A stretch of 64,000 bases of DNA, from NCBI GenBank assembly GCA_016699715.1, contig CP065007.1:1178001-1242000 (forward strand), written 5' to 3'. Source of the stretch: Candidatus Competibacteraceae bacterium. Lineage in GTDB: Bacteria > Pseudomonadota > Gammaproteobacteria > Competibacterales > Competibacteraceae. Each line of letters begins with the position of its first letter. Positions within the stretch are counted from its first letter, which is position 1. The notes beneath the pieces were generated by a model, which searched no databases, was not told the DNA's origin, and saw only the letters and a list, made by a program, of their open reading frames with translations. The translations under genes were made by a program, and so were the position numbers. Of the stretch, positions 51,919 through 60,658 are shown piece after piece.

Positions 51919-53100
51919 TCAACGCTCCACCAGGGCGACCCGCCGGTTGTACCCATTCATCAGCAGCGAAATCAGCAAACTGATGGTCAGATAGACCGCC
52001 ATGGTGATGGCGATGCACTCGATGGCCTGGCCCGTCTGGTTCAGTACGGTGCCGGCGAAGGCGGCCACCAGGTCCGGGTAGCCGATGGCGGCGGCCAGCG
52101 AGGAGTTTTTGATGAGGTTCAGGTACTGGTTGGTCAACGGCGGGATGATCACCCGCAGCGCCTGCGGCAGGATGATCAGCCGCAGCGTCAGCCTGGAGTT
52201 GAGACCCAGGGAGAATGCGGCCTCGGTCTGACCGTGGCTGACCGCCTGGATACCGGCGCGGACGATTTCGGCGATGAAGGCGGCGGTGTAGATCGACAGA
52301 GCCAGCAGCAGGGAGGCCATCTCCGGGATGATGACCAGGCCGCCCTGAAAGTTGAAGCCCCGCAGCTCCGGATATTGCCAGATCAGCGGTGAGCCGGTCA
52401 GCCAGAACGCCAGCAGCGGCAGGCCGAGCAGTAGCGCCAGCGAGGCCGAGATCGTGGGGAATGGCTGACCGGTCGCTGCCTGTCGCCGCTTGGACCAGCG
52501 CACCAGGATAAAGATCAGGACGAGGGCCAGAGCGAACGTTGCCAGCACCCAGCCGAATCCGGATTGAAACCGCGGCGCGGGCAGGTAGAGCCCGCGAATG
52601 TTCAGAAATACGGCTTCGCCCAGGCTCAGGCTCTGGCGCGGCGATGGCATCGCCCGCAGCACCGTGAAGTACCAGAAGAAAATTTGCAGCAGCAGCGGAA
52701 TATTACGGAAAGTCTCGATGTAGGCTAAAGCCAGCTTGGCGATCAGCCAGTTTTTCGACAACCGGGCGATACCGACGATGAAGCCGATCAGAGTAGCAAG
52801 CACGATGCCCAGCGCGGAAACCAGCAGAGTGTTCAGCAGGGCGACCCAGAACACCCGGCCATAGCTTGAGGTTTCGGAATAGGGAATCAGGCTTTGAAGG
52901 ATGCCGAAGCCCGAGGATGTGGAGAGGAAGTCAAAACCGGAGGCGATACCCAGCCGCCGCAGGTTGGTTTGGGTATTCTCGAAGAGGTAATACCCAAAGG
53001 CGACGGTGGCGGCGAGGGCGATGATCTGAAAAGCGATGGCCCGAATTTCCGGGTTGTTCCAGAACGGCGGCTTGACTGGCGTAAAGGTGTGCTCGGCCAT
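51919..53100 (-). CDS. aapQ: General L-amino acid ABC transporter, permease Q
   Basis: The 393-residue protein starts MAEHTFTPVKPPFWNNPEIRAIAFQ and has the AapQ features YYLFENTQTNLRRLGIASGFDFL and the EAA loop EIVRAGIQAVSHGQTEAAFSLGLNSRLTLRLIILPQALRVIIPPLTNQYLNLIKNSSL. ATG 53100 is the natural start; the open frame continues upstream without support. It forms the membrane channel with AapM. Confidence 0.93.
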   Translation of the reverse strand: MAEHTFTPVKPPFWNNPEIRAIAFQIIALAATVAFGYYLFENTQTNLRRLGIASGFDFLSTSSGFGILQSLIPYSETSSYGRVFWVALLNTLLVSALGIVLATLIGFIVGIARLSKNWLIAKLALAYIETFRNIPLLLQIFFWYFTVLRAMPSPRQSLSLGEAVFLNIRGLYLPAPRFQSGFGWVLATFALALVLIFILVRWSKRRQAATGQPFPTISASLALLLGLPLLAFWLTGSPLIWQYPELRGFNFQGGLVIIPEMASLLLALSIYTAAFIAEIVRAGIQAVSHGQTEAAFSLGLNSRLTLRLIILPQALRVIIPPLTNQYLNLIKNSSLAAAIGYPDLVAAFAGTVLNQTGQAIECIAITMAVYLTISLLISLLMNGYNRRVALVER

Positions 53101-53174
53101 GCGGATCTCGTGATGGCGGGGAGAAGGAGGGGCGGATGTCGTGCTCCGCGCCTCCTTGACTTCCTGTTGACCGC

Positions 53175-54200
53175 TTACCTGACCGGCGGCGCGTACTGCA
53201 AGCCGCCCTGGGTCCATAGCGCGTTCAGGCCGCGTTCGATCTCCAGAGCGCTGCCCTTGCCGACGTTGCGGTCGAAGATTTCACCGTAGTTGCCGACCTG
53301 TTTAACCACCACCGCCATCCAGTCGTTGGCCAGGCCGAAGTCCTTGCCCTTGTCGCCCTCGACACCCAGCATCCGCTTCACATCCGGGTTGGTGGATTTC
53401 TTCATGTCCTCGACGTTCTTGGAGTTGATGCCGAGTTCCTCGGCGTCGACCATGATGAACAGCGTCCACTTGACGATATCGAACCACTCGTCGTCGCCGT
53501 GGCGGACCACTGGACCCAGCGGCTCCTTGGAGATAACTTCCGGCAGCACGACATAATCGCCCGGCTTGGCCAGTTTGATGCGCTGGGCGTAGAGTTGCGA
53601 CTGGTCGGAGGTGAGTACGTCGCAGCGGCCGGCTTCCAGCGCCTTGGCGCTCTCGTCGGACTTGTCGTAGGTGATCGGGGTGTACTTCATTTTGTTGGTG
53701 CGGAAATAGTCGCTCAGATTGAGTTCCGTGGTGGTGCCGGCCTGCACGCACACGGTGGCGCCGTCCAATTCCTTGGCGCTTTTGACGCCGAGTTTTTTAT
53801 TGACCAGAAAGCCCTGACCGTCGTAGTAGGTCACGCCGGTAAAATTCAGCCCCAAAGCGGAATCACGGCTGGAGGTCCAGGTGGAATTGCGTGACAGCAC
53901 ATCGATCTCGCCCGTCTGCAAGGCGGTAAATCGTTCCTTGGCGGTCAGCGGGGTGAATTTGACCTTGGTGGAATCGCCGAATACCGCGGCGGCGACGGCG
54001 TGGCACAGGTCTACGTCGATGCCGCTGAATTTGCCTTTTTCGTCGGCGTAGGAGAAGCCGGGCAGGCCATCGCTGACGCCGCATTTGATATAGCCACGTT
54101 CCTTGACGGCGTTGAGGGTCGTACCGGCCCGCGCGCCATTGGCGACGGCCAGCAGCAGTACGGTGATGACGAGATTGGCGCTGAGAGTTCGCCCGTTCAT
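53175..54200 (-). CDS. aapJ: General L-amino acid-binding periplasmic protein
   Basis: The 341-residue product has a Sec signal (MNGRTLSANLVITVLLLAVANGARA) and the AapJ pattern: TLNAVKERGYIKCGVSDGLPGFSYADEKGKFSGIDVDLCHAVAAAVFGD, FTPLTAKERFTALQTGEIDVLSRNSTWTSSRD, and the two conserved cysteines. A strong AGGAGG precedes the ATG. First gene of the aap operon; it is followed by a 74-base gap before aapQ, where expression of the binding protein may be set higher than the rest. Confidence 0.95.
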   Translation of the reverse strand: MNGRTLSANLVITVLLLAVANGARAGTTLNAVKERGYIKCGVSDGLPGFSYADEKGKFSGIDVDLCHAVAAAVFGDSTKVKFTPLTAKERFTALQTGEIDVLSRNSTWTSSRDSALGLNFTGVTYYDGQGFLVNKKLGVKSAKELDGATVCVQAGTTTELNLSDYFRTNKMKYTPITYDKSDESAKALEAGRCDVLTSDQSQLYAQRIKLAKPGDYVVLPEVISKEPLGPVVRHGDDEWFDIVKWTLFIMVDAEELGINSKNVEDMKKSTNPDVKRMLGVEGDKGKDFGLANDWMAVVVKQVGNYGEIFDRNVGKGSALEIERGLNALWTQGGLQYAPPVR

Positions 54201-54689
54201 GGATGCCTCCTGGGTATGGGTGGGACGGAAACCGTTGTTGGGGTATTAACCCGATATTGACAAGGGTAGTAGAACCACGATGAATCCTGTAGTGGGGGAG
54301 GAAGGCATCACGCCTGTTTTTGCAGAATACGTGCCGTTATCGTGTTTCTGTCGTTGCAAAGAGGTGGCGGGGATACTGTTTGCTGTTATAGAGTCATGAA
54401 AAGAGCTGCTGCGACGCTTTGGAGGGTGGCGCTCCGTCGCCAGGCCGCGGAAGCGGAGGATTGCTGATTGTGAGAGGGTATAGAGAGCCATGCGCGGTGT
54501 GAAAAAATCGCATCTGCTCGAGAAAAATTGCACCGTTCGCGGGCGGCCGCTGGTTTGGCGGCGCAAGTGGGCGTTCTGCTGGATCGAGGTCAGGCATCGC
54601 GGTGAACAATGCCGCCACCGGCCCTTCGGCAGTCGCCCGGTCGGGGACAGTGCTCGGCGCGCAATGACAGTCGAACCGGCGGTGGCGCT
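54201..54689. other. Gap between aapJ and the glycosyltransferase operon
   Basis: About 490 bases divide two divergent operons and must hold both promoters. The only plus-strand open frame of note is 54490-54693 (67 codons, MRGVKKSHLLEKNCTVRG...), whose stop overlaps the GTG chosen for the next gene; it has no recognisable product or ribosome site and I doubt it. No operator or RNA structure stood out. Confidence 0.4.
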
Positions 54690-55697
54690 GTGACAGCAGC
54701 GGGGCGGCGGACCGCCGGAACGCCCGCCCGTATCCTGTTGCTCGGCAAGCGCGGTAGCCTGGTGTTGTGGTTGGAAAACCTGTATCACGCCTGCGCCCGG
54801 CTGGATTATCCCGCGCAGGTTTTCGCCATCAACGGTAATACCCCGCTGCTGGGTTTATGGAGCAAGTGGCGGGAATATACCGCGATGGACTCGGACTGGA
54901 TGCTGGCCCGTTTTGAGCGCGTTCTGGCGCGTTTCCGCCCTGAACTGGTGCTGGTGGCCGGCGTGTTCGGGGTACCGCTGGACTATTACCGGCTGCTGTA
55001 CGCCCAAGCACGGCGTCCCGTGATTGCCGGTCTGGTGGGTGACCGCTTTCCCGCGACCGGGAGCCGGGCGCGCGCCGATCACTGCGACCGATTGTATTAT
55101 ACCGACACCCGGTTTTTCAGGGATGCCGAGGCCGCCGGTTTTACCACCGGAGGCCGCTACCTGCCGCTGGCGGCCGACCCGGAACTGTTTCGTCCGGCCC
55201 GCGTCACGCGTCAGCCCGAGGTGTTGTTCGTGGCCAGTCGCACCGCGTTCCGAGAGACCGTGGTGCGCGGTCTGGAGGCGCCCGCCCGGATCGTCGGCAC
55301 CGACTGGAGCGATCTGGCGCAGGAAGGCTTTCATCGAGTGCGCAACCGCAAGATCGGCCGTACCCGCTTGGTGCGGCTTTACCAGCGGCATGTGGCGGTA
55401 TTGAACGCGCGCAACGAGGCCAATGTCGAGCACGGCCTCAACCAGCGCAGCTTCGAGCCGCCGGCCTGCGGCGCGGTGGTGCTGAACGACGATCTGGTCG
55501 ATTTGCCGCGCTGTTTCGAGCCCGGACGGGAGATCCTGGTTTATCGTAACGCCGATGAATTAAACGCCCTGATCGCCCGGTTGCGGCGCGAGCCGGCATT
55601 CGCCAATCGCGTGGCGGCGGCGGGCCGGCGGCGGGTGCTGGCCGAGCATACCTACGTACATCGGATTACCACCATACTGAACGATTTGGGCTTGTGA
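54690..55697 (+). CDS. CgeB-like glycosyltransferase
   Basis: The 335-residue protein has the GT-B layout of CgeB/DUF3880-type glycosyltransferases: ILLLGKRGSLVLWLENLYHAC, DHCDRLYYTDTRFFRDAEAAGF, YLPLAADPELFRPA, and the C-terminal NVEHGLNQRSFEPPACGAVVLNDDLVDLPRCFEPGREILVYRNADEL...TYVHRITTIL. The frame is open from 54609, but GTG 54690 is preferred because the family core begins here. It heads a five-gene operon and precedes the PRTase by 16 bases. It may add a sugar to the small molecule made by the downstream enzymes, which is inference. Confidence 0.75.
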   Translation: MTAAGRRTAGTPARILLLGKRGSLVLWLENLYHACARLDYPAQVFAINGNTPLLGLWSKWREYTAMDSDWMLARFERVLARFRPELVLVAGVFGVPLDYYRLLYAQARRPVIAGLVGDRFPATGSRARADHCDRLYYTDTRFFRDAEAAGFTTGGRYLPLAADPELFRPARVTRQPEVLFVASRTAFRETVVRGLEAPARIVGTDWSDLAQEGFHRVRNRKIGRTRLVRLYQRHVAVLNARNEANVEHGLNQRSFEPPACGAVVLNDDLVDLPRCFEPGREILVYRNADELNALIARLRREPAFANRVAAAGRRRVLAEHTYVHRITTILNDLGL

Positions 55698-55713
55698 GCG
55701 TGGAGACGACGGT

Positions 55714-56868
55714 TTGACTGGCAGAACCCTGACGGCGCCGATTCAAGCCGGGCGGCTGACCCTAACCATCCGGCGCGAGGAGCGGCCCGTGGAGCACTGC
55801 CTGACCTACGCCACCCGCCAGAACCCCCGACGCTTGTATCTGTTCGTCAGCAAAGTGCTGGGCAAGCACTGGCCGGTTCGGCCCAGCGTCATGCGCGACA
55901 CCCATGTCCGGCTGGCGGCCAGGATCGCGGCTTTGCCGGGGCCGTTGCTGGTGATGGGGATGGCGGAAACCGCGACCGCCCTGGGGCGTGGGGTCGCGGA
56001 GGAAGCGGCGGCGCGGGCGGGGCGCGACGATGTCTTGTATCTGCAAACCACCCGTTGCCGCTTGTCGCGTCCGCTGGCGTTCGCTTTCGACGAATGCCAC
56101 AGTCATGCCCCGGATCATGCGGTCTATCTGCCCGATCCGGAGTTGCAGCCGCTGTTTCGGGCGGCGCGGAGCCTGGTGCTGGTGGACGATGAAATTTCCA
56201 CGGGCCGCACCTTGGTGGAGCTGGCGCGCGCCTATCTGCGATTTAACCCGCGACTCGAACAGATCGCGCTGGTCAGCATCGCTAATTGGCTGGATGAGGG
56301 TCGGCAACGGGAGTTGGCGCTGTTGCTGGGGCGACCGGTGTGCTTCCCAGCGTTGGTCGAGGGGGATTTCCGGTTCGAACCGGACCCCGACTTTCCCCCG
56401 CCGGCGTTGCCGGTGGTCGACGCAGTCGCGGATCGCGCGCATGACGGCATCGCGGCAGACCCGGCGTGTACCGGCGTGCTCGCCGGTCGCTGGCGCTCGG
56501 CGGTTGAATCGGCTTTTCCCGAGGTGGTGAGCCGAGAGAATCCATCGGAGCGTCCGCTGGCGGTCATCGGCACCGGCGAGTATGCCTATACGCCGTTTCG
56601 CCTCGCGCTGGCGCTGGAAGAAGCGGGATACGATGTGCGCTTTCAGTCCACCACCCGCTCGCCGATCATGGTGGGCGACGCCATCGCCAGCCGCCGCGAA
56701 TTTCCCGACCACCATGGCGACGGTATCCCCAACTATCTCTATAACCTCGATGCGGACCGCTTGCCGGTCATCATCTACGAACATGCCGCCATGCCGGCCG
56801 CGCATGTGCTGCCCGGCCTGCTGGGTGGTTTGGCTTTCGCCGTGGAGGAGTCATGCCGCGCATCGTGA
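55714..56868 (+). CDS. Phosphoribosyltransferase with TRSP domain (Ter-associated type)
   Basis: The N-terminal half is a type I phosphoribosyltransferase with the PRPP loop LVLVDDEISTGRTLVE (155-169). After a linker the C-terminal half carries the TRSP signature QSTTRSPIMVGDAI (311-324), following VIGTGEYAYTPFRLALALEEAG. This architecture is known from the biosynthetic module of tellurium-resistance-linked stress loci, proposed to make a nucleoside-like compound. It starts at a TTG and overlaps the HAD gene by 16 bases. The ligand of the TRSP domain is unknown. Confidence 0.85.
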   Translation: MTGRTLTAPIQAGRLTLTIRREERPVEHCLTYATRQNPRRLYLFVSKVLGKHWPVRPSVMRDTHVRLAARIAALPGPLLVMGMAETATALGRGVAEEAAARAGRDDVLYLQTTRCRLSRPLAFAFDECHSHAPDHAVYLPDPELQPLFRAARSLVLVDDEISTGRTLVELARAYLRFNPRLEQIALVSIANWLDEGRQRELALLLGRPVCFPALVEGDFRFEPDPDFPPPALPVVDAVADRAHDGIAADPACTGVLAGRWRSAVESAFPEVVSRENPSERPLAVIGTGEYAYTPFRLALALEEAGYDVRFQSTTRSPIMVGDAIASRREFPDHHGDGIPNYLYNLDADRLPVIIYEHAAMPAAHVLPGLLGGLAFAVEESCRAS

Positions 56869-57593
56869 TCTTTCTCGATCTCGACGACACGATTTTGCAG
56901 ACCGCGCCGAAATGCCCGCCCACCGAACCGGTGGAGCCGGCGGCGGTGGACCGGGCGGGACAGGTGCTGTCGTTCATGACCCGTGCCCAACAACGGCTGC
57001 TGGCGTTTTGGCTGGAGCGGGGCACGGTAATTCCGGTCACGGGACGCACCGATGAGGCACTGGCACGGGTGATGCTGAAGTTCGAGTCCTGGCGCATCAC
57101 TCATCATGGCGCCGTGATCCGTCAGCCCGACGGTCGCTTGCCGGCTTGGTGGTACACCGAGATTCGGCCGTTGCTGGTGGCGGCGCAACCGCTACTTCGG
57201 GAGTGTACCGCCTGCTTGGAGCAGGGTGCGACGGCGGGTGGTTATCGAGTGCGCGGCCACTCGGTCGATGAATGGCTGAGCTATATTTCCGTCAAGGCCA
57301 ACGCCGACGACGCCGCGCTGGCCGGGGTGCGGGCGCGACTGGTCGCCGCCGGTTTGCCGGAGGAACTGGCGTTGCATCACAACGGCAACAATCTGGCGGT
57401 TACCGTCCGGGGCGCACAGAAGCACGATGCCGTGCGGCGGGTGGGGATGGAGCTGGAACGGGATGGACCCATCGTCACCATCGGCGCCGGCGACAGTCTC
57501 ACCGACATTCCGTTTCTGCGCGGTTGCGATTTCGCGCTGGTGCCCAGGGACAGCCAGATTCAGATGGAGACCTGGCGCGAGTACGCGCCATGA
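56853..57593 (+). CDS. HAD-family phosphatase
   Basis: The 246-residue protein has HAD motif I IFLDLDDTI (D9, D11), motif II-like PVTGRTDEALA, and motif IV VTIGAGDSLTDIPFLRGCDFALVP, with a C2-type cap as in sucrose-phosphate-phosphatase relatives. In Ter-type operons such a HAD enzyme is thought to remove a phosphate from the nucleoside-like intermediate. It overlaps both neighbours, so all are made together. Confidence 0.85.
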   Translation: MPRIVIFLDLDDTILQTAPKCPPTEPVEPAAVDRAGQVLSFMTRAQQRLLAFWLERGTVIPVTGRTDEALARVMLKFESWRITHHGAVIRQPDGRLPAWWYTEIRPLLVAAQPLLRECTACLEQGATAGGYRVRGHSVDEWLSYISVKANADDAALAGVRARLVAAGLPEELALHHNGNNLAVTVRGAQKHDAVRRVGMELERDGPIVTIGAGDSLTDIPFLRGCDFALVPRDSQIQMETWREYAP

Positions 57594-58672
57594 TCCCCTT
57601 TTCCGGCAGCTACCGGCCCGAAGACACCGTGTTTCTGCTGAAGCCGCTGCGATTGGAGATGGTGGATGTGAAAGCCAAGGAGCGGCTGATTCAGTCCGGC
57701 GCGCGCCACTACAGCGAAATGCTGTCCCCCGAGCGGGCGCCCAGCCCGCGCTATCTGGCGCTGTTCGAAGTATTGATCGACCGCTACGCGCCGCGACTGG
57801 CGGCGGAGATCCTGACGCTGGCGCGCTATCTGGCCGAGACCCGGCCCCGGCAGGTAACGGTAGTGTCGCTGGCCCGCGCCGGTACGCCGGTGGGCGCATT
57901 GCTGGCGCGCGCCCTGCGCTGGTTGGGGCGGACGGACGTTCGCCACTACTCGATTTCGATCATCCGCGATCGGGGGATCGACGAAAATGCCTTGGCGTTC
58001 ATCTTGCGAAACGCCGGGCGTGAGTCGGCCGGACTGGCGTTTGTGGACGGCTGGACCGCCAAGGGGGTGATCGGCGAGGAGTTGCGCCAGGCGCTGAAGC
58101 GCTGGAATGCCCACCAGCCTGAACCGTTGGAGGAAGCATTGCATGTCGTGTCCGATATCGGCGGCGTCGCCGACGTGGCGGCGACCTACGACGATTACGC
58201 CATTCCCAGCGGGATCTTGAATGCCACCGTGTCGGGGTTGACCAGCCGTTCGATTCTCAATGCCGCCATCGGCCCGGACGATTTTCACGGCTGCGTGTTC
58301 TACCAGGAGTTCGAGCCGCACGACCGGTCCGGCTGGTTTCTCGACCGGGTGGCCGGCTATTTCGCCGCCGCCGAACCGCTTCCATTACGCCCCGATCCGG
58401 GAGAGCGGCGGGAGCGGCATCGAGCGATGACGGGTTTTCTGACTCGATTGCACGCCCGCTACCGCGTCAGAGATCGCAACTTCGTTAAGCCGGGCGTGGC
58501 CGAGGCCACTCGGGTATTGCTGCGCCGCTTGCCGGGCCTGCTGCTGTTGCGTGCCACCGATCATCCCGATGTCGAGCATCTACGATTGCTGGCGGAGGAG
58601 AAACAGGTGCCCGTCGTTATCGATCCGGCCATGCCCATCCAGGCCACCGCTCTGATCGAGGATTTGTCATGA
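57590..58672 (+). CDS. StiP-type PRTase with C-terminal PELOTA RNA-binding domain
   Basis: The 360-residue protein begins MIPFSGSYRPEDTVFLLKPL and contains the PRTase-like core VSLARAGTPVGALLARAL, HYSISIIRDRGID and FVDGWTAKGVIGEEL (a PRPP-loop variant), DIGGVADVAATYDDYAIPSG, and a C-terminal PELOTA-like part (RNFVKPGVAEATRVLLRRLPGLLLLR...). This matches the StiP/'cysteine protease StiP' family of stress-induced Ter-linked proteins. The ATG at 57590 overlaps the HAD stop; a longer frame upstream is a shadow of the HAD gene. Its reaction is not known in detail; a second ribosylation or base-exchange step is proposed for the family. Confidence 0.85.
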   Translation: MIPFSGSYRPEDTVFLLKPLRLEMVDVKAKERLIQSGARHYSEMLSPERAPSPRYLALFEVLIDRYAPRLAAEILTLARYLAETRPRQVTVVSLARAGTPVGALLARALRWLGRTDVRHYSISIIRDRGIDENALAFILRNAGRESAGLAFVDGWTAKGVIGEELRQALKRWNAHQPEPLEEALHVVSDIGGVADVAATYDDYAIPSGILNATVSGLTSRSILNAAIGPDDFHGCVFYQEFEPHDRSGWFLDRVAGYFAAAEPLPLRPDPGERRERHRAMTGFLTRLHARYRVRDRNFVKPGVAEATRVLLRRLPGLLLLRATDHPDVEHLRLLAEEKQVPVVIDPAMPIQATALIEDLS

Positions 58673-59619
58673 GGGTCATTCCCTTCGATGCTCGCGCCTT
58701 GCAACCTGGAGGGCATGCTCACGTCGAGCCCGTGTCCTTGCTGTCGGCGGCGCTGCTGGGCGCCACGCTGTACGTGCCCGCCAGCCGGCCGGATTTAGCG
58801 GCTATCGCCCGCGACCGCCAGCGGTCCGGGGCGCGGGCGCTGATTTTTTGCACCGAGGATGCGGTGCATGAACGGGATTTGGAGCGGGCGCTGGCCCAAT
58901 TGGCGGCGCTGCTGCCGCAACTGGACCCCGGGCCGCCGCTGAAGTTTATCCGCCCACGCAATCCGGCGGTGTTGCGGCGACTGTTGCGGATGGAGGGCAT
59001 TGAGCGGGTACAAGGCTTCGCGTTGCCCAAGTTCGATCCGCATACGCTGGGGGATTGGCTGAAGGTTTGGGATGACCGGCTTGGTCATTATCTAATGCCG
59101 ATTCTGGAGACCGCCGCGGTTTTCGACCGTCGCCGGATGGAACTGCTGCGTGACCGGTTGGAGGAGAACGGCCTGCGCGATCATGTCCCGTGTTTGCGCA
59201 TCGGTGGCAATGATCTGCTGAATCTGCTCGGCATCCGCCGGGCGCGCGGCGCGACGGTGTACGACACACCGCTGCGCGGGGTGATCGCCGATCTGGCGTG
59301 CGTCTTTCATCCGGCCAGCTACCGGCTCAGCGCGCCGGTGTTCGATTATCTGGATACGCCGGAGGTGCTGGTGCGCGAGGTGGAAGCCGATTTGCAGCAT
59401 GGCTTGATCGGCAAGACCGCGATTCATCCCACGCAGATTCCAGTGATCGAGGGTTGCTATCGAGTGCCGCGCGAGGACTACGAGACGGCGGCGGCGCTGG
59501 TGGCGCCGGATGTGGCGGCGGTATTCAGGATGCACGATTCATTCTGCGAGCCCGCCACGCATCGGCGCTGGGCGATGGGGGTGCTGGAGCGGGCGCGGGT
59601 GTTTGGGGTGGCGGGGTAG
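58669..59619 (+). CDS. CitE/HpcH-like aldolase-lyase
   Basis: The 316-residue TIM-barrel protein has GATLYVPASRPDLAAIARDRQRSGARALIFCTEDAVHERDLERAL, KFIRPRNPAVLRRLLRMEGI, GFALPKFDP and the late KTAIHPTQIPVIEGCY, typical of the HpcH/HpaI citrate-lyase-beta family. Such a C-C lyase is a standard member of the Ter-linked nucleoside module. It overlaps the StiP gene by four bases and ends the operon. It faces the ParA-like gene tail to tail. Confidence 0.87.
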   Translation: MRVIPFDARALQPGGHAHVEPVSLLSAALLGATLYVPASRPDLAAIARDRQRSGARALIFCTEDAVHERDLERALAQLAALLPQLDPGPPLKFIRPRNPAVLRRLLRMEGIERVQGFALPKFDPHTLGDWLKVWDDRLGHYLMPILETAAVFDRRRMELLRDRLEENGLRDHVPCLRIGGNDLLNLLGIRRARGATVYDTPLRGVIADLACVFHPASYRLSAPVFDYLDTPEVLVREVEADLQHGLIGKTAIHPTQIPVIEGCYRVPREDYETAAALVAPDVAAVFRMHDSFCEPATHRRWAMGVLERARVFGVAG

Positions 59620-59665
59620 GGATTGAAGAGGATGGGTCTGTGTTTTCGAGCCGAGCGATTGAACG

Positions 59666-60658
59666 TTACCCGCTCATGGCGATGCCAGCACTCCGCGCAA
59701 TTCGCCGGGCAAGGTTCTGGAAATCTTGGTAGCACTTCTTTACGGCATCGACGTGAGCGCCGATGGCGCCGTCGGCGGGTTTGAGAAAAAACATAGGCTT
59801 GCGAACCTCCATGGCGAGTGGCATCAGGCTGCGATAATGCTTGAGCAATGCCAGGGAGTAGGGGTCTTGGTCGACTTGAGGAGTCCTGGAAGCCGGTTTT
59901 TCATTCAGGACGGCGGTGCGATAGATCGATGGAATTCGCTCCATCCAGCGTTGGTAAGCTTTAACCGGTCTCGAATCGCGGATGCCATGTTGCATGACGA
60001 TATATCCAGCTGGTTGCATGGCTCCCTTAGGCATTGGCAGATCGGAAGGTGCTTTAGCGAGTAATTCGGCCCAGATGGCGCGCCAGTCGCGCAAGGTTGG
60101 ACCCAGGTTTTTAAGTCCTTGCAGGGAAAATAGATCGGGAGCGAGAGGAAGACAAACCTGATCGGAAGCAATCAGCGCCGAACGGTTGATCGCGCCGAGA
60201 TTGGGGCCAACGTCGATCAACGCTATTTCCGCTCCCCATTTTGTGGCCGATTCGATAAGGCGATGAAACGCCGTCATGATCCGAAAAGCGGACTCGTCGC
60301 GATTATGGCAACGAGGCCAGGCATCGGACAGCTTATCCTCAAAGCGAGAGAGACCCAGGTCACCCGGTACGACTCCCAAGGAAGGATTGATTTTCTCCAC
60401 ATGAGGTTTGGCAATATCACCAATGCCGCGAAGGATAGGGCGTATGGCCCCATACACCGTTTGTGGATGCTCATCGTCGTCAGGCCACAATTCTTCCAGA
60501 CGCTCCTCGTCCAAAAACATTGCGGTTAAGTTAGCTTGCGGGTCAAGATCAACGGCCAGTGTGGGAATGCCGTGGTCGGCGAACATCCAAGCGAGATGAT
60601 AAACCAGCGAGGTTTTTCCAACCCCTCCCTTGTTGTTGAAGAAAGCGATGGTTTTCAT
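59666..60658 (-). CDS. ParA/Soj-like ATPase
   Basis: The 330-residue protein starts MKTIAFFNNKGGVGKTSLVYHLAWMFADHG with a deviant Walker A (KGGVGKT), then LAVDLDPQANLTAMFLDEERLEELWP and ALIDVGPNLGAINRSALIASDQVCLPLAPDLFSLQGL. That is the ParA/MinD fold with an insert. No ParB gene or parS site is evident, so chromosome or plasmid partition is unlikely. Its start overlaps the stop of the Schlafen/AlbA_2-type gene by four bases, so the two act together. Confidence 0.87.
   Translation of the reverse strand: MKTIAFFNNKGGVGKTSLVYHLAWMFADHGIPTLAVDLDPQANLTAMFLDEERLEELWPDDDEHPQTVYGAIRPILRGIGDIAKPHVEKINPSLGVVPGDLGLSRFEDKLSDAWPRCHNRDESAFRIMTAFHRLIESATKWGAEIALIDVGPNLGAINRSALIASDQVCLPLAPDLFSLQGLKNLGPTLRDWRAIWAELLAKAPSDLPMPKGAMQPAGYIVMQHGIRDSRPVKAYQRWMERIPSIYRTAVLNEKPASRTPQVDQDPYSLALLKHYRSLMPLAMEVRKPMFFLKPADGAIGAHVDAVKKCYQDFQNLARRIARSAGIAMSG

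Noticed and set aside
54490..54693. 67-codon frame before the glycosyltransferase
   Set aside because: No ribosome binding site, no recognisable product and Arg-rich composition; probably chance.
57272..57589. Upstream extension of the StiP-type gene
   Set aside because: This part of the frame overlaps the well-supported HAD gene and is low-complexity; the family start is the ATG at 57590.
59666..60658. Chromosome or plasmid partition locus (parA)
   Set aside because: There is no ParB gene or repeated centromere-like site next to the ParA-like gene, and it overlaps an AlbA_2 gene instead.
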